64,000 nt of DNA from the NCBI RefSeq assembly GCF_900095695.1, contig NZ_FMIQ01000062.1, positions 93,531 to 157,530 of the forward strand, in the 5' to 3' direction. Shown here in pieces: positions 30,370 through 41,222 of this stretch; the first letter of the stretch is position 1, and each line of letters opens with the position of its first letter. Under the pieces are notes generated by a model. The model made no database searches. It saw only the letters and a program-made list of their open reading frames with translations, and was not told where the DNA came from. Source of the stretch: Hafnia alvei. Lineage in GTDB: Bacteria > Pseudomonadota > Gammaproteobacteria > Enterobacterales > Enterobacteriaceae. The position numbers were made by a program, and so were the translations under genes.

Positions 30370-31434
30370 ATGCGGCATTTATCGTGGTTATTACTTAGCA
30401 CTTTGGTGTTATCAACAACCGGCTGTGGGCCACACTCTCTTCGTAAGGATACTGCTATGAGCACTCAACTTCCCACGCAAAAACACTGCTTTGGCCGTTA
30501 TGAAATTGAATTACCCAATTTTATGTATATGGATAGCGGCGCTTATTCATTTGAAAATTTTAAGATAGAAATTTCAAAAGCAGTGCGTTCTGATAACACA
30601 ACTATTGAGAAAGACTGGATTGGCTACATTAATGGAAAGATATCTAAAGATAGTGAGAACAATGTGGGTAGCCGTATTGTTCAAAAAAATATGGAGTCCA
30701 ATCCTAGAATAATTTTGGAGTATTCAAATACAGAAAAGAATCCAGATATTGGGATGAGTTCTTTATATCGCTTTCACCCGTATTATTTAAAATCAGTCCC
30801 CGAGCGTAAACAATGGATATTGGTCACAGGAAGGTCGATAGAAATTCCTCGTCCACTATCAGCCGATAGACTAGATCAGGAGTTAAAAAACAAAACTGAT
30901 GCTCAAATGCGGGATGTGCAAAAAATAGCCTACCATGCTTACCCGCACTATGAACAAGGCTACTGTCTTAACAATGAGTATCAATATTATCCTGGACGTC
31001 TTGAAAAACGTGATAGCTATTTAATTACATGGAGAGGTATTGCAGAGAAAAAATACACATCTAGCTATATTACGATTAATGTACGGAGCTTAAATAAAGA
31101 TGAACAGGACTTTTTAGATAGCCGAACTTCCAAAGGCAAACTACTCAGAACCTTCTTCCCGAGTACCACGGTGGTGGTTGGTGGGATTAAAGGGGAGCTC
31201 TATACCAGCCACGATAAGCTCAACCCGACCGGGCGTGAATTTCAATGGCTGCCTAGCGGTACTGAACTGGGCAATCGCCTAAAACCGTTGATTATGATTG
31301 ATGGTGAAATTGATACTCGCGATCTGCCCGCTGAATACCGCGATAAAATCAGCGGTGAGGAGCTTATTCTATGGATACTGGAAAGTATCAAAATGCGGGT
31401 AGGTGGTGACGAAGATATTCTGTCTCATCGATAA
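30370..31434 (+). CDS. putative lipoprotein, Tli4-like T6SS immunity protein
   Basis: This 354-residue protein has a lipoprotein signal peptide (LLLSTLVLSTTGC), so it should sit in the periplasm facing the membrane. The mature part begins with HCFGRYEIELPNF, like the G-R-(Y/F)-x-I-D-L-P start of Tli4-family immunity proteins, and ends in SGEELILWILESIKMRVG. The start at 30370 follows AAAGGAAT. It is 12 bp downstream of the lipase-like gene, the usual order of effector then immunity, and would protect the producer from periplasmic lipase attack. Bases about 30500-31130 are markedly AT-rich, while both ends are near genome average, which suggests a mosaic gene. The immunity role is inference from context and weak motif resemblance. 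Confidence 0.55.
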   Translation: MRHLSWLLLSTLVLSTTGCGPHSLRKDTAMSTQLPTQKHCFGRYEIELPNFMYMDSGAYSFENFKIEISKAVRSDNTTIEKDWIGYINGKISKDSENNVGSRIVQKNMESNPRIILEYSNTEKNPDIGMSSLYRFHPYYLKSVPERKQWILVTGRSIEIPRPLSADRLDQELKNKTDAQMRDVQKIAYHAYPHYEQGYCLNNEYQYYPGRLEKRDSYLITWRGIAEKKYTSSYITINVRSLNKDEQDFLDSRTSKGKLLRTFFPSTTVVVGGIKGELYTSHDKLNPTGREFQWLPSGTELGNRLKPLIMIDGEIDTRDLPAEYRDKISGEELILWILESIKMRVGGDEDILSHR

Positions 31435-31448
31435 ATAAACTGCTTTGA

Positions 31449-31481
31449 GCTAATGCCATTCTTTATATGCATGGCGTTAGC
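31449..31481 (+). terminator. possible terminator after the lipoprotein gene
   Basis: An 11-bp inverted repeat GCTAATGCCAT / ATGGCGTTAGC with an 11-base loop lies 15 bp after the stop. The T-tract after it is weak. Confidence 0.5.
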
Positions 31482-31546
31482 TGGTTGCTCTTTCATGTGC
31501 GCAGTTCCTCCGTTGTCGCAAAAAGACAACAAACCACCATTAATGA

Positions 31547-31564
31547 TGTCGCTAATAGGTGACA
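31547..31564 (+). promoter_or_regulatory. GlrR binding site 1 upstream of the glmY-like RNA
   Basis: TGTCGCTAATAGGTGACA fits the GlrR recognition pattern TGTC-N10-GACA exactly. It is centred about 225 bp upstream of the predicted small-RNA start, an enhancer position typical for a sigma54 activator. GlrR is encoded 3 kb downstream. Confidence 0.8.
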
Positions 31565-31609
31565 TGTAACGTATTGATTTATATGTGGTGCGTCGCCTTT
31601 GTACGTAGC

Positions 31610-31627
31610 TGTCTACTTTTAGCGACG
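31610..31627 (+). promoter_or_regulatory. GlrR binding site 2 upstream of the glmY-like RNA
   Basis: TGTCTACTTTTAGCGACG fits TGTC-N10-GACA with one mismatch in the last base. It is 63 bp after site 1, six helical turns, so both would face the same side of the DNA. A related TGTC-N7-GACA arrangement at 31514-31528 has the wrong spacing. Confidence 0.65.
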
Positions 31628-31753
31628 CATTGATGAAAAAAAAAGCATGTTTATGCCATTTGCTGTCAACAAAGCGATGTTTGCTAGGTGTTGGGAATGA
31701 TTTATTTATTTTAAATCTTTTTTATTCAATTGGTTGGGATTTATTTTTTAAAG

Positions 31754-31770
31754 TTGGCACAACTTCTGCA
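31754..31770 (+). promoter_or_regulatory. sigma54 promoter of the glmY-like RNA
   Basis: TTGGCACAACTTCTGCA matches the sigma54 consensus TGGCAC-N5-TTGCA with the invariant GG and GC at the right distance. It predicts a start near the A at 31782, where the sequence AGTTGCTCATTCAC begins like E. coli GlmY. Confidence 0.85.
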
Positions 31771-31781
31771 TTATTCAATTC

Positions 31782-31965
31782 AGTTGCTCATTCACTCTTT
31801 TATGTCAGCGACCGCAATAGCGAGTCAGGCTACATAAGCCATCGAATGACGCCAAAGTAAGGTGCCTACCGTCCAATTATCGATAACAGTCGCTTATGCG
31901 CTTTATCAAACTCGGGGCGACACGTTGAGTGAGGCACCACCTATTTAATGTCCGACTGTGATGAT
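31782..31965 (+). ncRNA. glmY: GlmY/GlmZ-family small regulatory RNA (glmY position)
   Basis: The position upstream of glrK, the sigma54 promoter and the two GlrR sites identify this as the GlmY locus. GlmY is a decoy that binds RapZ and so spares GlmZ, raising glmS translation when glucosamine-6-phosphate is low. The 5' end AGTTGCTCATTCAC and the following TTATGTCAGC...GCTACATAAG stem resemble GlmY. The later part (TCGCTTATGCG, ACGTTGAGTGAGGCACC near 31923-31940) recalls E. coli GlmZ from memory. The 3' end is approximate: about 184 bases by analogy. A weak hairpin sits at 31948-31986, and the first clear terminator is at 32094. Two open frames across this region are not considered genes. 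Confidence 0.8.
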
Positions 31966-32093
31966 TGGTTCATCAGCTTGGGACATATAATGAATGACAT
32001 TCGTCTTATCCGCCGTTGTACGGCACCGATGATGGTTCTACCTCATCAAACTGAAGACGAGAATTGCATTAGCGATATCATTCAAATAACAGA

Positions 32094-32127
32094 GCCCGAA
32101 GCCAGCTATCTGACTTCGGGTTTTTGT
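32094..32127 (+). terminator. rho-independent terminator between the glmY-like RNA and glrK
   Basis: CCCGAAG and CTTCGGG form a stem with a loop of about a dozen bases (AGCCAGCTATCTGA region), followed by TTTTTG. It may end the small-RNA transcript or a longer precursor. Confidence 0.7.
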
Positions 32128-32198
32128 TTATCTGCGATCTGAAAATTGCTCCTCTTGCCGGACTCAGTTAGCATCTGGGCAAACCTTTGGGTAATGAG

Positions 32199-33635
32199 AT
32201 GATTTCCTTGAAGAGATGGCGTTTATTTCCTCGCTCCCTGCGTCAGCTGGTTCTACTGGCGTTCTTATTAGTCCTGCTTCCTTTGCTGGTGCTGGCGTAT
32301 CAGGCCTATCAGGGGCTCAATAATTTGAGCTCGCAGGCTGCGGATATCAACCGCACCACGCTTTCTGACGCCCGCCGCAGCGAGGCGATGGCGAGCCTTG
32401 CGGTAGAGATAGAGCGCAGCTACAGGCAGTTTTGTGTTTTAGGCGATGAGTCGCTCTCTAAGCTTTATCAAAAGCAGCGCGGTCAATATTCCCAAATGCT
32501 GGAGCGTCAGGCTTCTGTGTTGCCCGATCCGCGTTACTACCAAAAGCTGAATGGGCTAATTGACCAACTTGCGGTGTTTAACTGCCAGAATAATGCCCCA
32601 GTGACTCAGGCATCGGCTTTACTTGCAGGTTTCTCCGTTGCGAACGGACAGATGGTTCAAGCCACTCGAGACGTGATTTTTACCCGTGGACAGCAGCTTC
32701 AGCAGGCAATTGCCGAGCGTGGTCAGTTCTTTGGCTGGCAGTCACTGGTGCTGTTTTTAGTCAGCGTGCTGCTGGTTTTTCTGTTTACACGCATGATCAT
32801 CGGGCCGGTGAAAGGGGTTGAACGAATGATCAACCGATTAGGCGAAGGAAAAAGCGTCGGTAATATGGTGGCATTTCGCGGGCCGCGTGAAATTCGGTCG
32901 CTGGCTCAGCGGATCGTCTGGTTAAGCGAGCGTCTATCATGGCTGGAATCGCAACGGCATGAATTCCTGCGCCACATTTCACATGAGTTAAAGACGCCCC
33001 TTGCTAGCATGCGTGAAGGCACTGAACTGCTGGCAGACGAGGTTGCGGGGCCATTGACGCAGGACCAAAAAGAGGTGGTGGGGATTCTGGATTCTAGCAG
33101 CCGCCATCTTCAGCAGCTCATTGAACAGCTCTTGGATTACAACCGCAAATTGGCCGATGCACCGATGGAAAAAGAGAGCGTAAATCTGGGCGAAATGGTC
33201 GAGCTGGTGGTTTCTGCTCATAGTTTGCCCGCGCGTGCCAAATCAATTCGTACACTTACTGAGCTAGACGTTGACCTTTGCTGGGCAGAACCTACGCTAT
33301 TAGAACGCGTTTTTGATAATCTCTATTCCAATGCGGTGCACTACGGGGCGGAATCCGGTACCATCTGGATCCGCAGTCGTTTGGCTGGAGATAAGATACA
33401 AATCGATGTGGCAAATACCGGAGCGGGTATACCGCGTGCGGAACAGGCCATGATCTTCGAGCCTTTTTATCAGGGAAGTCTTCAACGTAAAGGCGCTGTC
33501 AAAGGAAGCGGTTTAGGGCTCAGTATCGCCCGTGATTGCATCCGCCGTATGCAGGGCGATTTACATCTGGTGGCCGTAGACGGAGCCGACGTCTGTTTTC
33601 GCATTGAATTACCATTAACCGCAGAGATCTCATAA
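32199..33635 (+). CDS. glrK: sensor histidine kinase GlrK (QseE)
   Basis: GlrK phosphorylates GlrR, controlling glmY and envelope-linked genes in response to envelope and cell-surface stress. The protein has 478 residues. A first membrane segment lies near residues 14-34 (QLVLLAFLLVLLPLLVLAY). A periplasmic helical sensor is followed by a second membrane segment (SLVLFLVSVLLVFLFTRMII), a HAMP linker, a HisKA domain with H262 in FLRHISHELKTPLAS, and a HATPase domain with N-box (NLYSNAVHYG) and G-boxes (GAGIP, GSGLGLSIA). The ATG at 32199 is chosen; a TTG four codons upstream is also in frame. It is first in the glrK-qseG-glrR operon; qseG starts three bases after its stop. Confidence 0.94.
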   Translation: MISLKRWRLFPRSLRQLVLLAFLLVLLPLLVLAYQAYQGLNNLSSQAADINRTTLSDARRSEAMASLAVEIERSYRQFCVLGDESLSKLYQKQRGQYSQMLERQASVLPDPRYYQKLNGLIDQLAVFNCQNNAPVTQASALLAGFSVANGQMVQATRDVIFTRGQQLQQAIAERGQFFGWQSLVLFLVSVLLVFLFTRMIIGPVKGVERMINRLGEGKSVGNMVAFRGPREIRSLAQRIVWLSERLSWLESQRHEFLRHISHELKTPLASMREGTELLADEVAGPLTQDQKEVVGILDSSSRHLQQLIEQLLDYNRKLADAPMEKESVNLGEMVELVVSAHSLPARAKSIRTLTELDVDLCWAEPTLLERVFDNLYSNAVHYGAESGTIWIRSRLAGDKIQIDVANTGAGIPRAEQAMIFEPFYQGSLQRKGAVKGSGLGLSIARDCIRRMQGDLHLVAVDGADVCFRIELPLTAEIS

Positions 33636-33638
33636 CTA

Positions 33639-34457
33639 ATGAATAAGTGGTCTGTTCGCGCCCTATTCAACGAACATCTGTTTGACGCTGATGGCTCATG
33701 CCGTAAAGCGTCGGCTTTGCGTCCATTAACCCTTTTGGGCGCTGTGTTGTTGGTTCCTTTCTTATTGACCGGATGCGCCAAGAATGGCGTGGGAAATCCT
33801 GTCGCTCATGCCGTGCAGGCAATAATTCCTGATAGCAAAGTGGTTGATTACCAAACGGCGTCCTGTGACACCATTTGGCTCAACGACGATAAGGACGCCG
33901 TGGATAATGGGCTTTATTGGCTGCGTGCGATGGACTGTGCCGATCGCCTCAGCGGCCAAGATGCGCGCTTACAAGCACGTTCTCTGGGCAGTGAAAATTG
34001 GCAGCGTGTGTTTAAACAAAGCTTACTGGTTGGCAGCGCTGAACCTACCGTTGCCGAGCGCCGCCAGATCATCGACCGCTTAAACAGCTACCGTTCTGAA
34101 TTTCCCGCATCGGTTCGCCCGCTTATTCAAATTTGGCGTGAAAAACAGATGCTGACGATCAACTTACTTGATGAAAAAGCGCGCTTTCAAAAGCTCCAAG
34201 CCAGCAGTGATTCTCAGTTAGATGCCCTGCGTGAAACTCAAGGCCGTTTACAGTTCCAGTTAGATGACACCACGCGCAAACTCGAAAATTTAACGGATAT
34301 TGAGCGCCAGCTATCGTCACGCAAACAGATATCAGGTGAAATGCCCGATCCCGCAGCGAAAGACGATACGCCTGACGCGGGAAAACCTGAGAACAAAGCT
34401 CCGGCAGATAACACCGCTAAGCCCGTGACTGAACCAGAAAAAACGGAAGCCCATTAA
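33639..34457 (+). CDS. qseG: two-component system QseEF-associated outer-membrane lipoprotein QseG
   Basis: QseG is an outer-membrane lipoprotein that interacts with GlrK (QseE) and modulates its kinase activity. The protein has 272 residues. Lipobox LTGC is at about residues 43-46, which is 20 residues further in than in E. coli, so either the N-terminal extension is real or translation starts at an internal non-ATG codon (for example the TTG at 33717). LYWLRAMDCADRL and TTRKLENLTDIERQLSSRK (a coiled coil) are strongly conserved. The tail is Pro/Lys/Asp-rich. It lies three bases after glrK and 13 before glrR. Confidence 0.9.
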   Translation: MNKWSVRALFNEHLFDADGSCRKASALRPLTLLGAVLLVPFLLTGCAKNGVGNPVAHAVQAIIPDSKVVDYQTASCDTIWLNDDKDAVDNGLYWLRAMDCADRLSGQDARLQARSLGSENWQRVFKQSLLVGSAEPTVAERRQIIDRLNSYRSEFPASVRPLIQIWREKQMLTINLLDEKARFQKLQASSDSQLDALRETQGRLQFQLDDTTRKLENLTDIERQLSSRKQISGEMPDPAAKDDTPDAGKPENKAPADNTAKPVTEPEKTEAH

Positions 34458-34470
34458 GGAGCAATACCCC

Positions 34471-35811
34471 ATGGCACAACGTAAACCCGCTAACCTACTT
34501 CTCGTGGATGATGACCCAAGCCTACTCAAACTGCTTGGGATGCGCTTAAGCAGCGAAGGATTTCGCGTGACGACGGCGGAGAGTGGGCATGATGCGTTGC
34601 GTGTGTTAGGGCGTGAGCAGATTGATCTGGTGATCAGCGATTTGCGTATGGACGAGATGGATGGCATGGCGCTGTTTGCTGAAATCCAAAAGCGTCAGCC
34701 GGGGATGCCGGTGATTATACTGACGGCTCATGGTTCTATCCCTGATGCCGTTGCTGCAACACAGCAAGGGGTGTTTGGTTTCTTAACCAAACCCGTCGAT
34801 CGCGATGCGTTGTACAAAGCCATTGATGAAGCTTTGGCCCAGTCCATGCCCGCGGCCGGTGATGATACCTGGCGTGAAGGCATTGTGACCCGTAGCCCAA
34901 CCATGCTGCGTCTGCTTGAACAGGCAAACATGGTGGCGCAATCAGACGTCAGCGTGCTGATTAACGGGCAAAGTGGTACTGGTAAAGAGGTTCTGGCACA
35001 GGCAATTCATGCCGCCAGCCCGCGAGCAGGAAAGGCGTTTATTGCCATCAACTGTGGCGCGCTGCCTGAACAGCTGCTTGAGTCTGAACTCTTTGGTCAC
35101 GCCAAAGGCGCATTTACCGGCGCGGTCAGCAGCCGAGAAGGGCTGTTCCAAGCCGCCGAAGGTGGCACGCTATTTCTCGATGAAATCGGTGATATGCCGC
35201 TGGCATTGCAGGTCAAACTGCTGCGCGTGCTGCAAGAGCGCAAGGTTAGGCCACTAGGCAGCAACCGCGATATTGATATTAACGTGCGGATTATTTCGGC
35301 GACTCATCGCGATCTGCCTAAAGCGATGGCAAAAGGTGAGTTCCGCGAGGACTTATTCTATCGCCTGAACGTGGTCAGTTTAAAAATCCCTGCGTTGAAC
35401 GAACGCGCTGAAGATATTCCATTATTAGCCAATCACTTGCTGCGTGAGTCAGCGCAACGACATAAACCTTTCGTGCGCAGCTTCTCTACCGACGCGATGC
35501 GCCGCCTTATGGCCGCCAGTTGGCCAGGTAACGTGCGTCAGTTAGTTAACGTTATCGAACAGTGCGTTGCGTTAACTAGCGCGCCAGTGATCAGCGAAGC
35601 CTTAGTTGAGCAGGCGCTGGAAGGCGAAAATACGGTATTGCCGACGTTCGCGGAAGCGCGTAACCACTTTGAACTCAACTATTTGCGCAAACTTCTGCAA
35701 ATAACCAAAGGTAATGTAACCAACGCTGCACGTTTGGCCGGCCGTAACCGTACTGAGTTTTATAAGCTACTGGCGCGGCATGAGTTAGATGCGGCAGATT
35801 TCAAAGAATAA
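34471..35811 (+). CDS. glrR: sigma54-dependent response regulator GlrR (QseF)
   Basis: GlrR is the NtrC-family activator that turns on the adjacent glmY-like sigma54 promoter when phosphorylated by GlrK. The protein has 446 residues. The receiver domain has the acidic pocket VDDD and phosphoacceptor D57 in [13 protein letters not shown], with K at FLTKPVD. The AAA+ domain shows GQSGTGKE (Walker A), [13 protein letters not shown] (the sigma54-contact GAFTGA loop) and [12 protein letters not shown] (Walker B). The C-terminal Fis-type helix-turn-helix is [20 protein letters not shown]. The order glrK-qseG-glrR is that of E. coli. Confidence 0.96.
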   Translation: MAQRKPANLLLVDDDPSLLKLLGMRLSSEGFRVTTAESGHDALRVLGREQIDLVISDLRMDEMDGMALFAEIQKRQPGMPVIILTAHGSIPDAVAATQQGVFGFLTKPVDRDALYKAIDEALAQSMPAAGDDTWREGIVTRSPTMLRLLEQANMVAQSDVSVLINGQSGTGKEVLAQAIHAASPRAGKAFIAINCGALPEQLLESELFGHAKGAFTGAVSSREGLFQAAEGGTLFLDEIGDMPLALQVKLLRVLQERKVRPLGSNRDIDINVRIISATHRDLPKAMAKGEFREDLFYRLNVVSLKIPALNERAEDIPLLANHLLRESAQRHKPFVRSFSTDAMRRLMAASWPGNVRQLVNVIEQCVALTSAPVISEALVEQALEGENTVLPTFAEARNHFELNYLRKLLQITKGNVTNAARLAGRNRTEFYKLLARHELDAADFKE

Positions 35812-35814
35812 GAA

Positions 35815-35942
35815 TCCCCTGCGTACTTGAAGCTGCTGCTGCGTTGGCTGCGTGCGCTCACCCGAATCACTTACTCATGTAAGCTCATCGGGATTCTCTT
35901 ACTTGCCGTCTTGCCGCCGCTCCAATTACTTTGGGGATTCAG
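35815..35942. repeat. ERIC element
   Basis: A palindromic ERIC-type repeat of about 125 bp has the core CACTTACTCATGTAAGCTCA, the flanking GAAGCTGCTGCTGCGTTGGC and a matching TTGCCGTCTTGCCGCC. It lies a few bases after the glrR stop. The next 150 bp up to nadE is gene-free; a possible ERIC remnant (TTGAAGTGACGACAAGGCAG) is at about 36033. Confidence 0.85.
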
Positions 35943-36094
35943 GTGCTTTTGTGCGTTTAGGGCGCTAAACAAAGCGTTGAGAATGTTTTACACTTGGCGA
36001 ATTCAACCAGCCTCTTTTTATATCCAAAGTAGTTGAAGTGACGACAAGGCAGCTAGCGCTGTAGCCGCTTCAAATACAAAGGAAGTGAGTAATT

Positions 36095-38067
<1,973 letters not shown>

Positions 38068-38110
38068 TTCGCGTCAGACTGACGTTATTACCACCTTATG
38101 CTAATCAAAA

Positions 38111-38139
38111 AGCCTCTGATGAAAATCAGAGGCTTTTTT
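38111..38139 (+). terminator. rho-independent terminator after glnB
   Basis: A 10-bp stem AGCCTCTGAT / ATCAGAGGCT with a tight loop is followed by six Ts. Confidence 0.92.
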
Positions 38140-38186
38140 GTCGCCTAATCCCCAGCTATAACCTCTCGTGAGCAACGCTTTTAGCA

Positions 38187-38373
38187 TGTTGATTTCGGTC
38201 ACCTATTTCGGTCACCGACTGTATCCTATCGGCGATTTGTAGGCGTTGAGCCATATTTCTATCACGAGCGAGCCAAGGATCTTCCCGTCTTAATCGATGC
38301 CAACGGCAAAGTAGGCGTCTCGAATTCGCCATTCCATAAGTCTAAACAAAAAAACGGCCCCCGAAGGGGCCGC
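38187..38373 (+). pseudogene. relic with insertion-sequence-like repeats and a truncated frame
   Basis: ATTTCGGTCACC occurs twice (38192-38203, 38205-38216) with a period of 13 bp behind TGTTG, the look of the multiple terminal repeats of IS21-type elements. From 38182 to 38373 one plus-strand frame stays open without a plausible start codon and contains EPYFYHERAKDLPVLIDANG; I do not recognise the protein. It is interrupted only by the fadE terminator. The best reading is a decayed insertion scar at a chromosomal junction (glnB next to fadE); the assignment is tentative. Confidence 0.3.
38346..38372 (-). terminator. rho-independent terminator after fadE
   Basis: CGGCCCC and GGGGCCG with a CGAA tetraloop are followed on the minus strand by a run of eight Ts. 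It lies about 40 bp after the fadE stop. Confidence 0.88.
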
Positions 38374-38413
38374 TGACACAGGTAATTTATTGAATCAAAT
38401 TACGCTTGCTCGG

Positions 38414-40906
38414 TTATGCGGCCTCCGTTTTTGGCAGGCCATTGCGCTTTTCCGGCAGGCTTTTCTCCGCTTGTTCAGTCGCGACCGGATTTTTTTCAGG
38501 TACCACGGCGGCGGCTAAAGCTTCAGGTTCAAACTCATCCACGTTAATGGTACGTAGGCGGCTTTCTTCCGCTTTGACTAAAATGGCCTGCTCTTCGGCG
38601 TTGATTAAGCCTTTATCCAGCGCGGTTTTAGCCAACTGATCCAAACGAGTGAACGGTAGGTTTTTACCCAGCGCTTTGCAAACACGCTGATGGATAGGAT
38701 CTGCGGCAATTACATCTGCCAGCGCGGCTTCAATCAGGCCGTGTGGGTTGTACTCGCTTGGTGTGAGATACATGCCACGTCCGATACGGCTACGTGTTGC
38801 AGAAGGAACTTGTAAAATCTTAGCGACTTTATGATCCAGATAGTCAGACGGTGCAGAGTGCGCACGGCCTAATGGGAAGATCACCGCACGCATCAAACCG
38901 GCAACCAAGCCATTCGGGAAGTTGCGCAGCAGATCGTCGATAGCCTGCTCTGCTTGATGCAGCGCGTCCTGTACGCCCCAGTGAACCAGCGGCAGGTCAG
39001 CTTCATTACGTCCTTCATCTTCATAACGTTTCAGCACGGCGGTGGCTAAGAACAGCTGGCTGAGTAAATCGCCTAGACGCGCAGAGATGCGCTCACGGCG
39101 TTTCAAAGAACCCCCCAGCACGCCCATAGAAACGTCGGACAGCAGCGCTAAGTTTGAGCTCATGCGGTTAATCTGCTGATAGTAACGGCGTGTGGCGTCT
39201 TTGGTTGGCGTGGCGCTGGTGCGGCCATCGGTCAAGCCCAGCCAGAAACTACGCACCTTATGACTTCCTACATGACCTAAGTGGCTAAACAGCAGCTTGT
39301 CAAAGCGCGGAACGCTGTTGTCTTGCGCCGCAGCCATTTCATCTAAGACATATGGATGGCAACGGATGGCACCTTGGCCGAAGATCATCATGCTACGGGT
39401 CAGGATGTTCGCGCCTTCGACGGTAATGGCGATTGGCGCGCCTTGGTAAGCACGGGCGATGAAGTTAGATTCGCCGAGCATAATGCCTTTGCCACCTGCG
39501 ATATCCATTGCATCAATGATTGAGCGTTGGCCTCTGTGGGTACAGTGATATTTGATAATCGCTGACAACACCGCAGGTTTCTCGCCCTGCATGATGCCGT
39601 AGGTGACTAACGTTGCCGCAGCGTCCATCACATAGGCGTTACCCGCGATACGTGCTAACGGTTCTTCAATCCCTTCCATTTTACCGATGGAGATTTTGAA
39701 CTGGCGGCGAATATTGGCGTAAGCACCGATGGCCAGCGCCACGCTTTTCAGACTGCCGGTTGCGTTAGACGGCAGGGTAATGCCGCGGCCAACCGACAGG
39801 CATTCAACCAGCATACGCCAGCCTTGGCCTGCCATAGTCTGCCCACCGATAATGAAATCAATAGGCACGAAGACGTCTTGACCGCGCGTTGGCCCGTTTT
39901 GGAACGGAACGTTCAGCGGGAAGTGACGAGTGCCGATTTCAACGCCGTCGGTATCGGTTGGGATCAGTGCACAGGTAATACCCAAGTGCTCTTCACCGCC
40001 GAGTAAACGTTCAGGATCAGAAAGTTTGAAGGCTAAACCGAGCACGGTAGCGATAGGCGCAAGGGTGATGTAGCGCTTGTTCCACGTTAGGCGCATCCCC
40101 AGCGTTTGCTTGCCTTGCCATTCGCCCATGCAGACGATGCCCACATCAGGGATCGCACCGGCATCAGATCCTGCTTCAGGGCTGGTTAATGCAAAACACG
40201 GGATCTCCTGACCACGTGCCAAGCGTGGCAGATAGTGATCTTTCTGCGCTTCGGTGCCGTAGTGTTGCAGCAGTTCGCCGGGGCCGAGGGAGTTAGGAAC
40301 ACCCACGGTAATCGCCAGAATGCCGGATACGCCAGACAGTTTTTGCAGCACGCGAGACTGTGCATACGCAGAGAATTCTAAACCGCCGTACTGTTTTTTG
40401 ATGATCATCGCAAAGAAGCGATGTTCTTTCAGATAGGCCCACAGCTCTGGAGGTAAATCCGCCAGTTCATGGGTGATTTGGAAGTCGTTTGCCATACGGC
40501 ACGCTTCTTCTACTGGGCCATCCAGAAACGCCTGCTCTTCTTCTGTTAACTTAGGCTGCGGATAGTCGTGCAGTTTTTTCCAATCTGGAGTACCACGGAA
40601 AATATCGCCTTCCCACCAGGTTGTGCCTGCGTCGATGGCTTCTTTCTCCGTGCGAGACATCGGCGGCATCACTTTTTGGAATGCCTTTAACGCAGGGCCC
40701 GAAATCAGCGAGCGACGGACTGATACCAGCACCAGCGGCAGTAATACCACGGCAACGGGAACTAAAGCCCAGAATGACCATAGGCCAATGGCGCCCATTG
40801 CCGCTGTGTATGCCAGCAAAATGGCGCTGCTTAAATAGAGGTTAACTTGGTGATAGAACAGCACACCAATCGCTATCAAAAAAACCACAAGACTAAGAAC
40901 CATCAT
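38414..40906 (-). CDS. fadE: acyl-CoA dehydrogenase FadE
   Basis: FadE carries out the first step of fatty-acid beta-oxidation, an FAD-dependent acyl-CoA to enoyl-CoA conversion, at the inner membrane. The 830 residues are near the 814 of E. coli. Two to three N-terminal hydrophobic segments (to about residue 70) precede the acyl-CoA dehydrogenase core, with [17 protein letters not shown] and [19 protein letters not shown] in the mid domain and a family-specific C-terminal domain. A Lys/Glu/Pro-rich tail ends the protein. It is divergent from lpcA. A FadR-type palindrome lies 48 bp upstream of the start, consistent with repression in the absence of long-chain fatty acids. Confidence 0.95.
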   Translation of the reverse strand: MMVLSLVVFLIAIGVLFYHQVNLYLSSAILLAYTAAMGAIGLWSFWALVPVAVVLLPLVLVSVRRSLISGPALKAFQKVMPPMSRTEKEAIDAGTTWWEGDIFRGTPDWKKLHDYPQPKLTEEEQAFLDGPVEEACRMANDFQITHELADLPPELWAYLKEHRFFAMIIKKQYGGLEFSAYAQSRVLQKLSGVSGILAITVGVPNSLGPGELLQHYGTEAQKDHYLPRLARGQEIPCFALTSPEAGSDAGAIPDVGIVCMGEWQGKQTLGMRLTWNKRYITLAPIATVLGLAFKLSDPERLLGGEEHLGITCALIPTDTDGVEIGTRHFPLNVPFQNGPTRGQDVFVPIDFIIGGQTMAGQGWRMLVECLSVGRGITLPSNATGSLKSVALAIGAYANIRRQFKISIGKMEGIEEPLARIAGNAYVMDAAATLVTYGIMQGEKPAVLSAIIKYHCTHRGQRSIIDAMDIAGGKGIMLGESNFIARAYQGAPIAITVEGANILTRSMMIFGQGAIRCHPYVLDEMAAAQDNSVPRFDKLLFSHLGHVGSHKVRSFWLGLTDGRTSATPTKDATRRYYQQINRMSSNLALLSDVSMGVLGGSLKRRERISARLGDLLSQLFLATAVLKRYEDEGRNEADLPLVHWGVQDALHQAEQAIDDLLRNFPNGLVAGLMRAVIFPLGRAHSAPSDYLDHKVAKILQVPSATRSRIGRGMYLTPSEYNPHGLIEAALADVIAADPIHQRVCKALGKNLPFTRLDQLAKTALDKGLINAEEQAILVKAEESRLRTINVDEFEPEALAAAVVPEKNPVATEQAEKSLPEKRNGLPKTEAA

Positions 40907-40953
40907 ATTAATGCTCCTGCGTGTTCAGAGGTCGGGTTAGGGGACCAAGTTGT

Positions 40954-40970
40954 AGGAGGTCTGACCTGTT
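40954..40970 (-). promoter_or_regulatory. putative FadR operator of fadE
   Basis: AGGAGGTCTGACCTGTT is a near-palindrome centred on T40962 that fits the FadR pattern (AxCTGGTCNGACCxGTT) in its central GGTCNGACC. It sits about 50 bp upstream of the fadE start, on the promoter side. The rest of the 315-bp fadE-lpcA spacer shows no gene. Confidence 0.7.
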
Positions 40971-41222
40971 GTAGATAATATAGGTTGTAGTTGAGTTAAT
41001 TTTATTTAGCAATGTGTTTACATATTAATTACAACGCAGTTCACAATTTAGCCCTCAAACTGCATTTCAAGCTAAATCTCTTCGTCGATGAGCGATGATG
41101 AGCGAAAAAGAAAGTACAGAATCATGGAAAACGCGGCGTGCAGTGCTTCTCGGGGGGGGAGCTATCCGTTACACTTCTTACAATATTTCCTGTGCCATTT
41201 TCTATGTAATAAAGAGGCTGCT

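Noticed and set aside
31511..31530. TGTC-N7-GACA as a third GlrR site
   Set aside because: Half-site spacing is 7 instead of 10, so the half-sites would be on different helical faces; kept only as a remark.
31630..31860. 76-residue open frame over the sigma54 promoter and the start of the glmY-like RNA
   Set aside because: It spans the -24/-12 promoter and structured RNA; no ribosome binding site and no homology recognised.
31948..32142. 64-residue open frame downstream of the glmY-like RNA
   Set aside because: It overlaps a hairpin and the terminator at 32094 and lacks initiation signals.
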